Under the pieces are notes generated by a model. It was given only the letters and a program-made list of their open reading frames with translations, was not told the DNA's origin and ran no database searches. The translations under genes were made by a program, and so were the position numbers. A stretch of 8,081 nt of DNA from Verrucomicrobia bacterium UBA3761 (GTDB taxonomy: Bacteria > Verrucomicrobiota > Kiritimatiellia > RFP12 > UBA1067): assembly GCA_002371135.1 (NCBI GenBank), contig DFGB01000026.1, positions 5,343-13,423 of the forward strand, given 5' to 3'. Below are positions 1 to 5,411 of this stretch, in pieces. Position 1 is the first letter of the stretch. Every line of letters starts with the position of its first letter.

Positions 1-2370
1 ACTTTCCACGTCGGCTTTGCCGGGTATGCGAGCAATATGTTCGGCGGGGCAAGCACGTTTACGATGCGTGGCGGTACGCTCAACGTTACAGGCGATATGA
101 AGGTATCCGATCAGGAGGCGCATGCAGTGGGCAAAGTGTCGATCGAAGAAGGCACGCTTGGCCTCACCGGCGGCCTCAATATCGCCAACACTTCCAACTC
201 CTGGGCGCAGGTCGACATTTCGGGCGGCGATGTCACGGTGGGCGGAACCATCCGGATCGGCAACCACACATATGCCCAGCATGCCGTCTTGAACGTTTGC
301 GGCGGCAATCTCGATGCGAAAGAAATTTCCGTCGCGAGGCAGTGCAATGGAACGCTGAGCATAACGGACGGCGGCGTCGTGACGGCTGAACAGATCCAGA
401 AAGACCGAGACGCTCCCGCCGCAGCGACGCCCCGCATCTTCATCGACGGCGGCAAAATCGTCGCAAAGAAATCCACAGGCTTATTCTTCGCATCGGTCGA
501 CCAGGTCGTCGTCGGCGACAAGGGCTGGACGTTCGACACGGCCGGGAACGACGTCACGATCGAGGCTTGCTACGGCATGTCCGGCACCGGTCTGCTCGTG
601 AAGGAGGGCGAGGGCACTCTCTATATCAAGGCGGACAGCTACGGCATTCATTGCGATTACAACATCCGCGGCATGATAACGGTGAAGGCGGGCACGTTGC
701 GCCTGCCCGCAAACGAGACGATCTACTGCGCCGGGACGGACGTCGCGGAAGGCGCCACGCTCGATTTGAACGGCTCCAAGATCGTCATCGTCACGAAGAA
801 GGTCACCGACTCCGTCTGGACGAATGCCGCCGGTGACGCGAACGCGGCGAATGCGGCGAACTGGAATACGACGGTCAAGTATTTCGACGTCGACGGCAAC
901 GAGATCGACGCGTTGACCGAGGTCGTCTCCGGCATCCTGCCTACCGCCGAGTCTGACGTCGTCATCCCGGCCGCGCTCGAATATCCCAAGGGCTTCGACT
1001 CTTCGTCCGTTCACAGCGTATACCTCTCGACGTCGAGCGACATCTCGCTCATCCTTGACCACGGCGCCACATACTCGGACTATTCCGGCGACTCTTTCCT
1101 CGTCTCCGGCAATGTCAAGTTGCTCAACAGCTTCAACAGCCTTTTGAATTCCGCCGTCGCGTGGTACGACCCGAGCGACACCGCGACGCTGACCGTTTCG
1201 GAAGACGGCATTGTCGCCAAGGTCGCGAACAAGGGCTACCTCGGCGCCGCGATGGACGCCGTCATGTACAGCAGCAATCCTCTCGACGGCCCGATGCTTT
1301 CGACCGACGACGTGGAAGGCTGCCAGTTCGCGCAGTATAAGCAGAACGGCCTCGATATGCTTGTATTCACCAACCGGCATGGCTTCGTCTCCGCCGGAAC
1401 TTTGCCGACGATTGCGAACGGCCAGTCAAGAGCGCTCTTTGTCGTTTCGAGCCGCGAATCTATTGGCGACAACACCTCGGAGTCGCCGGAGACAATGGCG
1501 CTTGAAATCGGGTCCGAGCGCAACTATAACACGGTTGGCCGCGTGGCGATACAACAACTTCCTTGGGGCGATTGGAGCGACGCGATGCTTGTCCATGCTG
1601 TCACGAACGGCGTATCCCAAGAGAATTTCGATGTAGGAGGGATGTATGGCAACAACGTGGGATTGGTGAACGTCTGGACGCTCAATGCGAAAGTGAAGTC
1701 TGCGACCGCCACGCGCCGCCATTACTCCGCAAGCGAAGAGAAATTCTCCACAGAATCCAAGACGAAGGAGTATGAAGAAATCATCGGCGGAAACGACCAC
1801 AAGGTTCTCTATGGCCGCAGAGCGCTTTATGACACTCGCTCGCAGGGGCGCATCGGCGAGGCGCTTGCATTCGTTTCCGACCTTGACAACACGGCTGCCG
1901 CGGCCGTCGAGGGGTATCTTTCCGCCAAGTGGCTGGGCGACGAATCCGTCGCGCCGGATGTTGCGCCTACCACGCTCGACGCTCTGGCCCTTGTCGACGG
2001 CGCGAGCGTCGATTGCGACGGCGCGGAGGTTTCCTTTGGCGTCCTCTCCGGCAATGGCACGGTTTCCAATGCCGGGAGCGTGACCGTGACGGACGAGTTC
2101 GCTGTCAACTTCACTGATGGCGCCGCCGACGGCGTGGTCACGATAGCGTCGGATGCAATCGACCTCTCCCGCGCTACGTTCAAGGCGACCGGCGCCGCTT
2201 CCGTTTCGCACAAGGATAGGATCGTCGTGATGCGCTTCACCCCCGGCGCGGAACTCGCCAGGTTCGCCGCCGAGGATTTCGATGACGGCGGCTGGATGCT
2301 GTTCTACGACACGGCGAAGGGCGAGATTTCCGTCGGCCGCAAGCCCGGCTTTACAATCATCCTGCGCTAA
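1..2370 (+). CDS. Large secreted/surface protein, beta-helix repeats plus LamG-like domain (3' part, 5' truncated)
   Basis: The frame is open from the first base of the window, so the start and any signal peptide lie upstream; 789 codons are visible. Residues from about 15 to 200 are short beta-strand repeats rich in glycine (MRGGTLNVTGDMKV, VDISGGDVTVGGTIRI, LNVCGGNLDAKEISV), the pattern of right-handed beta-helix or autotransporter-associated strand repeats. W273-TNAAGDANAANAANWN resembles the 'W-x-GAAGDxxWxxxxNW' linker found between such repeats. From about W388 (VAWYDPSDTATLTV) to W644 (VEGYLSAKWLG) the features fit a LamG/concanavalin-like lectin domain. A final strand-repeat segment (GVLSGNGTVSNAGSVTV) follows. 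It ends in KPGFTIILR, with no PEP-CTERM, LPXTG or clear beta-barrel sorting signal. Probably an extracellular adhesin or carbohydrate-binding surface protein. The family style is recognised, but the function is inferred. Confidence 0.8.
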   Translation, partial: TFHVGFAGYASNMFGGASTFTMRGGTLNVTGDMKVSDQEAHAVGKVSIEEGTLGLTGGLNIANTSNSWAQVDISGGDVTVGGTIRIGNHTYAQHAVLNVCGGNLDAKEISVARQCNGTLSITDGGVVTAEQIQKDRDAPAAATPRIFIDGGKIVAKKSTGLFFASVDQVVVGDKGWTFDTAGNDVTIEACYGMSGTGLLVKEGEGTLYIKADSYGIHCDYNIRGMITVKAGTLRLPANETIYCAGTDVAEGATLDLNGSKIVIVTKKVTDSVWTNAAGDANAANAANWNTTVKYFDVDGNEIDALTEVVSGILPTAESDVVIPAALEYPKGFDSSSVHSVYLSTSSDISLILDHGATYSDYSGDSFLVSGNVKLLNSFNSLLNSAVAWYDPSDTATLTVSEDGIVAKVANKGYLGAAMDAVMYSSNPLDGPMLSTDDVEGCQFAQYKQNGLDMLVFTNRHGFVSAGTLPTIANGQSRALFVVSSRESIGDNTSESPETMALEIGSERNYNTVGRVAIQQLPWGDWSDAMLVHAVTNGVSQENFDVGGMYGNNVGLVNVWTLNAKVKSATATRRHYSASEEKFSTESKTKEYEEIIGGNDHKVLYGRRALYDTRSQGRIGEALAFVSDLDNTAAAAVEGYLSAKWLGDESVAPDVAPTTLDALALVDGASVDCDGAEVSFGVLSGNGTVSNAGSVTVTDEFAVNFTDGAADGVVTIASDAIDLSRATFKATGAASVSHKDRIVVMRFTPGAELARFAAEDFDDGGWMLFYDTAKGEISVGRKPGFTIILR

Positions 2371-2371
2371 G

Positions 2372-2396
2372 CCGTTGCGCACTTCGCGCGCAACGG
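2372..2396 (+). terminator. Hairpin directly after the surface-protein stop codon
   Basis: A perfect 9-bp stem, CCGTTGCGC (2372-2380) with GCGCAACGG (2388-2396), has a 7-nt loop and begins one base after the stop codon. Position and GC content suit a terminator or mRNA 3'-end stabiliser. It is followed by AAGTAGG and not a U-tract, so it is not a classical intrinsic terminator. Confidence 0.45.
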
Positions 2397-2512
2397 AAGT
2401 AGGAGATAGATCGCCCTGGCGTCAAGTAGGCGCGGCTTCCTTCAGCCGCGCATGGTCGAACGAGGTGGGGAGCGCGGCTGAAGCAGGGAGGAAGTAGGAG
2501 GTAGAGCGCCCT
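2395..2512 (+). repeat. Imperfect 23-nt direct repeat pair in the intergenic region
   Basis: GGAAGTAGGAGATAGATCGC-CCT at 2395-2417 recurs as GGAAGTAGGAGGTAGAGCGC-CCT at 2490-2512, with 2 mismatches in 23 and a start-to-start distance of 95 bp. Related AAGTAGG words occur at 2424-2430 and, inverted, as CTTCCTACTT at 2531-2540. The arms 2481-2501 and 2520-2540 pair at 16 of 21 positions, giving a further imperfect hairpin. The region therefore holds an interspersed AAGTAGGA-type repeat, not coding sequence. Whether it is dispersed genome-wide cannot be seen from here. Confidence 0.6.
2440..2483 (+). repeat. 12-bp perfect inverted repeat
   Basis: CTTCAGCCGCGC (2440-2451) is exactly complementary to GCGCGGCTGAAG (2472-2483), with a 20-nt loop. 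The left arm can alternatively pair with GCGCGGCT at 2430-2437 as an 8-bp stem with a 6-nt loop, so two mutually exclusive hairpins are possible. There is no U-tract. It may be a processing or termination structure, or part of the repeat element around it. Confidence 0.5.
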
Positions 2513-2563
2513 AACCGCGCCTCCTTCCTGCTTCCTACTTGCGCTTTGCGCTCCGCACGCACG

Positions 2564-2591
2564 CCCCTCTTGCCTCGCAAGGGGGGATTTT
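2564..2591 (+). terminator. Terminator-like hairpin just upstream of thiE
   Basis: CCCCTCTTGC (2564-2573) pairs with GCAAGGGGGG (2577-2586) as a 10-bp stem containing one T-G wobble, closed by a 3-nt loop and followed by ATTTT (2587-2591). This is the most terminator-like structure in the intergenic region, although the U-tract is short. It would end transcription arriving from the surface-protein gene or from antisense repeats. It overlaps the proposed -35 of the thiE promoter. Confidence 0.5.
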
Positions 2592-2599
2592 GGTATAAT
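2570..2599 (+). promoter_or_regulatory. Predicted sigma-70-type promoter of the thiE-tcdA unit
   Basis: A perfect -10 hexamer TATAAT at 2594-2599 is preceded by TGG, giving the extended -10 form TGnTATAAT. A weak -35, TTGCCT, lies at 2570-2575 with 18-bp spacing. A transcript would begin near 2606, leaving a leader of about 18 nt before the thiE ATG. That is too short for a TPP riboswitch. The -10 stands out in an otherwise GC-rich sequence. Confidence 0.65.
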
Positions 2600-2623
2600 T
2601 GCGGCACTTATTCTTCAAGCATC

Positions 2624-3235
2624 ATGAACGACTTTGGTTTTTATCTAGTGATGACGAATCCGCGCGTCGGATACGTCAAGTGTGCGGAAGCGGCGGTCAA
2701 AGCCGGCGTGAACATCCTGCAACTGCGGATGAAGCACTGCGCGAGGGAGGAAATCGTCGCCGCCGCGCGGGAAGTCCGCGCCGTCACGCGCGGCACCGGC
2801 ACGCTTTTCATTGTGAACGACGATCCATCCATCGCGGCGGAGGTGGAGGCGGACGGCGTCCACGTAGGGCAGGATGATATGAGCGTCGAGGAAGTGCGCC
2901 ACCTGTATCCCGCGCTCGGCATAGTCGGTCTTTCGACGCATTCGCCCGCGCAGGCCCTCGCTTCCATCCCGCAAGCGCCCGACTACATCGGCGTCGGGCC
3001 TGTATGGGCCACGCCGACGAAGGACATCCCGGACCCCACCCTCGGCGTCGATACGGCGATGGCGATGATCCGCTCCGTGCCGTATCCCGCCGTCGCGATC
3101 GGCGGCATCGATCTCGAACGCGCGGGAATCCTCGCCGCCGCGGGGGCGAAGAATTTCGCCGTCGTGCGCGCCGTATGCGCCTCTTGCGATCCCTATGCCG
3201 AGATAATGAAGTTCAAGGCGCTCGAAAACCGATGA
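2624..3235 (+). CDS. thiE: Thiamine phosphate synthase (ThiE)
   Basis: Joins HMP pyrophosphate and the thiazole phosphate to make thiamine monophosphate, in the cytoplasm. The protein has 203 residues, close to the usual length of about 210, and is a TIM-barrel. The substrate and metal motifs are all visible: QLRMK (33-37), VNDD (64-67), DGVHVGQDD (77-85), GLSTHS (102-107), DYIGVGPVWATPTK (120-133), AIGGI and a late VVRAV. Q33, R35, K37, N65, D66, D85, S104 and K133 sit where the Bacillus subtilis enzyme has its substrate- and Mg-binding residues. The ATG at 2624 is chosen because it follows the promoter and gives a normal N-terminus; the frame is open further upstream, but that stretch contains the hairpin and the -10. 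No strong Shine-Dalgarno sequence precedes it. The stop overlaps the next start as ATGA. Confidence 0.93.
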   Translation: MNDFGFYLVMTNPRVGYVKCAEAAVKAGVNILQLRMKHCAREEIVAAAREVRAVTRGTGTLFIVNDDPSIAAEVEADGVHVGQDDMSVEEVRHLYPALGIVGLSTHSPAQALASIPQAPDYIGVGPVWATPTKDIPDPTLGVDTAMAMIRSVPYPAVAIGGIDLERAGILAAAGAKNFAVVRAVCASCDPYAEIMKFKALENR

Positions 3236-3984
3236 ATGCAGGCCAACTCCAAATTCCGGACATATTCGCCCGCTGCCGGTTGATGCTGGGAGAAGAGGAG
3301 TTCAAGCGCATCCAGGCGTTGCGCGTCGCGGTGTTCGGCCTCGGCGGTGTCGGCGGATGGTGCGCCGAAGCGCTCGCGAGGTCCGGCGTCGGGCATATGA
3401 TGATAGTCGACTCCGACCGCGTCGCCGCAAGCAACGTCAACCGTCAGGTGATGGCAACGACGGCGACGATCGGCCGCGTCAAGGCGGACGTGCTCGCAGA
3501 GCGGCTCAGCGAGATAAACCCAGCAATCGAACTCGAGGTGCGAGCGGAGGCGTATACGGCCGAAACCGCCGCGTCGTTCCACTTGGAGGATTTCGATTTT
3601 GTCGTCGATGCGATAGATTCCCTCCAGCACAAGGCGGATTTGATCCGCCATGCGCTGTCAATCCCGTCCGTGCGGCTTGTCTCTTCGATGGGCGCCGCGC
3701 TCAAGATGGATTTGTTCTCGATACGCGCGAGCGAATTCCGGAAGGTGGAAGGGGACGGCCTCGCCCGCGCCTTGCGCCAGCGTTTCCGCAAGACGGGCGG
3801 CATGCCTGAGCGCAAGTTCATGTGCGTATGGTCGCCCGAGCGCCGCGAGAACCTCGGCGCGGCGCCTGCGAGCGAGCCCGAGGATACGTGGAGCGTCCGC
3901 AAGGCCCGCACAAACGGCACCATGGCCCACACGACCGCCGCATTCGGCCTCGCCCTGGCCTCGCTGGTGCTACGCTCGTATTAA
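3232..3984 (+). CDS. tcdA: ThiF/E1-like adenylating enzyme, TcdA/CsdL type (tRNA t6A dehydratase)
   Basis: TcdA adenylates and dehydrates N6-threonylcarbamoyladenosine in tRNA to its cyclic form, stabilising decoding of ANN codons. The 250-residue protein has the E1-like Rossmann core: GLGGVGGW (36-43) for ATP, IVDSDRV with D60 and D62, the NVNRQ element (68-72), K84, and VVDAIDS (124-130). The start of the core (AEALARSGVG, DAIDS) and the late MAHTTAAFG closely resemble Escherichia coli TcdA (268 residues). The zinc CxxC pairs of true ThiF and MoeB are absent, which favours TcdA over a sulfur-carrier activator. The start at 3232 overlaps the thiE stop by 4 nt, so the genes are probably translationally coupled. 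The frame is open further upstream, but only through thiE. A ThiF-like role in thiamine synthesis remains possible given the neighbour. Confidence 0.85.
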   Translation: MNAGQLQIPDIFARCRLMLGEEEFKRIQALRVAVFGLGGVGGWCAEALARSGVGHMMIVDSDRVAASNVNRQVMATTATIGRVKADVLAERLSEINPAIELEVRAEAYTAETAASFHLEDFDFVVDAIDSLQHKADLIRHALSIPSVRLVSSMGAALKMDLFSIRASEFRKVEGDGLARALRQRFRKTGGMPERKFMCVWSPERRENLGAAPASEPEDTWSVRKARTNGTMAHTTAAFGLALASLVLRSY

Positions 3985-4080
3985 TGTTGCCAATGTGAAA
4001 ATGTTGCCAGTACCAATGTTGCCAATTTCCAATTGGTACTGGGTATTGGGTATTGGCAACATTTTCACATTGGCAACATT
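3983..4080 (+). repeat. AT-rich foldback element with five copies of a 12-mer
   Basis: Arms at 3983-4009 and 4054-4080 are perfectly complementary over 27 bp. The 12-mer AATGTTGCCAAT occurs at 3983-3994 and 4015-4026 exactly and at 4000-4011 with one change; its reverse complement ATTGGCAACATT occurs at 4052-4063 and 4069-4080. A competing inner stem of 11 bp, CCAGTACCAAT (4007-4017) with ATTGGTACTGG (4032-4042), and a tandem GGGTATT (4041-4054) lie inside. The element starts within the tcdA stop codon and is followed by TATTTT, so it could also end tcdA transcription. It is far more AT-rich than its surroundings. It resembles an extragenic palindromic or non-autonomous foldback element. No encoded protein is evident. 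Confidence 0.8.
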
Positions 4081-4088
4081 TATTTTGG

Positions 4089-4133
4089 TTGACAAAACTT
4101 CCCAACCCCGCGCGCGCATTCCTCGTTTAAGAT
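4089..4133 (+). promoter_or_regulatory. Possible promoter region of the sigma-factor operon
   Basis: An exact TTGACA lies at 4089-4094, but there is no convincing -10 at 16-18 bp from it. A -10-like TAAGAT at 4128-4133 would place the transcript start at or next to the ATG at 4141. The spacing between the two boxes (33 bp) is too long for one promoter. An ECF-type autoregulated promoter cannot be assigned with confidence. This 60-bp gap is the only place for a dedicated promoter. Confidence 0.3.
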
Positions 4134-4140
4134 AGTAGGA

Positions 4141-4683
4141 ATGCCGATTTGGGAGATGATAGCCGCCAACCCCGAACAGGGGGCGAAGGCGCTTTTGGCC
4201 GCTTACAAAGAGCGGCTCCATGCCTTTGCATTCAGGCTTTGCGGCAGTGGCAGCCTCGCGGAAGATTTGACCATGCGGACGATGGAGCGCGCGGTGCGCG
4301 CCAACGGGAGGTTTGCCTCGGAACAGGCGTATTTCACCTTTCTTTGCACGATTCTCGTGAATCTTTACCGCGACGACATGCGCTTGAAGGCGGCCAACGC
4401 CCTCGATTTCATGGAAGAAACGCCCGAGTTGGAAGATTCGCGGCCCACTCCAGCCGATGCGCTCGCCGCCAAATCCGACGCCGATGCCGTGAAGTGCGCC
4501 ATTTCCCGCCTTTCGCCCATCTTGAGAGAATCGCTTGTGATGCGATACTACGGAGGGCTCTCGATCGAAGAAATAGCGAAGGCGCTTTCAGCCCCCGAGG
4601 GGACGATCAAGTTCCGTCTTTCCGAGGCGCGGCGCAAGATTCAGGAATTTCTCACCCAACGCGGCGGAGCTTTCGCACGTTGA
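4141..4683 (+). CDS. ECF-type RNA polymerase sigma factor
   Basis: A 180-residue protein with the two-domain layout of extracytoplasmic-function sigma factors. Sigma region 2 spans about 10-85, with a recognisable LCGSGSLAEDL (33-43) and the following aromatic FTFLCTILVNLYRDD stretch (65-79). An acidic proline-containing linker (92-106) leads to sigma region 4 at about 117-171, with RLSPILRESLVMRYYGGLSI and the helix-turn-helix EEIAKALSAPEGTIKFRLSEA. The usual 'VQETF' after AEDL is replaced by TMRTMERA, a divergent region 2.2. AGGA directly abuts the ATG with no spacing, so there is no effective Shine-Dalgarno site; translation may be leaderless. Twenty bases separate it from the membrane protein that is probably its anti-sigma partner. 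The sigma function is well supported; the regulon is unknown. Confidence 0.9.
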   Translation: MPIWEMIAANPEQGAKALLAAYKERLHAFAFRLCGSGSLAEDLTMRTMERAVRANGRFASEQAYFTFLCTILVNLYRDDMRLKAANALDFMEETPELEDSRPTPADALAAKSDADAVKCAISRLSPILRESLVMRYYGGLSIEEIAKALSAPEGTIKFRLSEARRKIQEFLTQRGGAFAR

Positions 4684-4690
4684 ACTTATC

Positions 4691-4696
4691 GAGGGG
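4691..4696 (+). promoter_or_regulatory. Ribosome binding site of the putative anti-sigma gene
   Basis: GAGGGG lies 7 nt before the ATG at 4704 and fixes this start in a frame that is open far upstream through the sigma gene. It contrasts with the sigma gene, which has no spaced Shine-Dalgarno sequence. Confidence 0.6.
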
Positions 4697-4703
4697 ATGG
4701 AAG

Positions 4704-5411
4704 ATGCAGAGTGGTTTCGACAATTGCGAATTTACGGAAGATGTCATCGTCGCCGCATTGGGCGACAACAGCGACATCCCTGAATTGTCGCCGCAATTCA
4801 CGCGCAGGTGCCTTGCGGCAATGTGCCCGAGGCGCGGATGCCGCCGCGAGATGCGCATTTTGCTCTCGACCGCCGCCGTCGCTTCTTTGGCGACTTTGCT
4901 CGCCGCATATCTTTTCTTTGCACGTCCGCCGCGCCCGGAGGCCGCTGCGGCGCAATACGCGTCCCGGGATTCTTCAATCGGTCTTCTGCCGTCCGCCATC
5001 GCCAGGAACGCGGCCGGAAATTCCAGCATGTCGAACGAGTGCGTCGTAAATGCCGATCCTTTCGCGACGGTCCACTGGAAAACCCTCAACGCCGGCCAAA
5101 GCCAGATGGCGTGGGAATGGCCCGAGGGCGCCCATTCGGCAAAGCTGAGAATCTCCAACCGCTCCGCCACGGTGGAAAAACTCTTCGACGTCGGCGACGT
5201 CTTCCCCGTATGGCGTCCGGACACGCCCAAAGTCTTCGACGAGGACGACGTCTACACTGCGAAGCTGACCTTCTACCGCGAGTTGCACGGCCGCGGCGAT
5301 GCTATTTCCACCATGAGCGCGGAAGGGCTTGGCTTTGTGCATGGCATATCTTCGCCTGGCAAGGCTGCATCCTCCATTCCAATCGCATTGGCAACGGTCA
5401 AATGTCCTTGA
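4704..5411 (+). CDS. Single-pass membrane protein, putative anti-sigma factor
   Basis: The 235-residue protein has a short cytoplasmic N-terminus (1-51), one membrane segment at about 52-73 (ILLSTAAVASLATLLAAYLFF) with a basic inner flank (RRGCRREMR), and an outer domain of about 160 residues. The outer part looks like a beta-sandwich: WEWPEGAHSAKLRISN, then VFDEDDVYTAKLTFY. The place after an ECF sigma gene and this topology are typical of anti-sigma factors, but no ZAS (HxxxCxxC) or other named anti-sigma domain is seen, so the role is inferred from context. The N-terminus has four cysteines (C8, C36, C41, C46), the last three spaced CxxxxCxxxxC just before the membrane, which could bind metal or sense redox. 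Its end overlaps the next gene by 10 nt. Confidence 0.65.
   Translation: MQSGFDNCEFTEDVIVAALGDNSDIPELSPQFTRRCLAAMCPRRGCRREMRILLSTAAVASLATLLAAYLFFARPPRPEAAAAQYASRDSSIGLLPSAIARNAAGNSSMSNECVVNADPFATVHWKTLNAGQSQMAWEWPEGAHSAKLRISNRSATVEKLFDVGDVFPVWRPDTPKVFDEDDVYTAKLTFYRELHGRGDAISTMSAEGLGFVHGISSPGKAASSIPIALATVKCP

Noticed and set aside
2280..2370. PEP-CTERM or LPXTG sorting signal at the end of the first protein
   Set aside because: The C-terminus has no such motif, no hydrophobic helix and no basic tail of that type; it ends KPGFTIILR.
1426..2382. Long minus-strand reading frame (318 codons) opposite the first surface protein
   Set aside because: Antisense shadow caused by GC-biased third positions; the + strand frame has clear LamG and strand-repeat features.
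2546..2623. Upstream extension of thiE from TTG at 2546
   Set aside because: It would run through the hairpin and the TATAAT box and add residues unlike ThiE N-termini.
2371..2623. TPP riboswitch upstream of thiE
   Set aside because: The conserved CUGAGA and ACCUGAUC elements are not seen, and the predicted leader is only about 18 nt.
3004..3231. Upstream extension of tcdA inside thiE
   Set aside because: The translation there is arginine-rich out-of-frame thiE; the ATG at 3232 gives a normal TcdA N-terminus.
3983..4080. CRISPR array
   Set aside because: The repeat copies are only 12 nt, occur in both orientations and lack spacers of uniform length.
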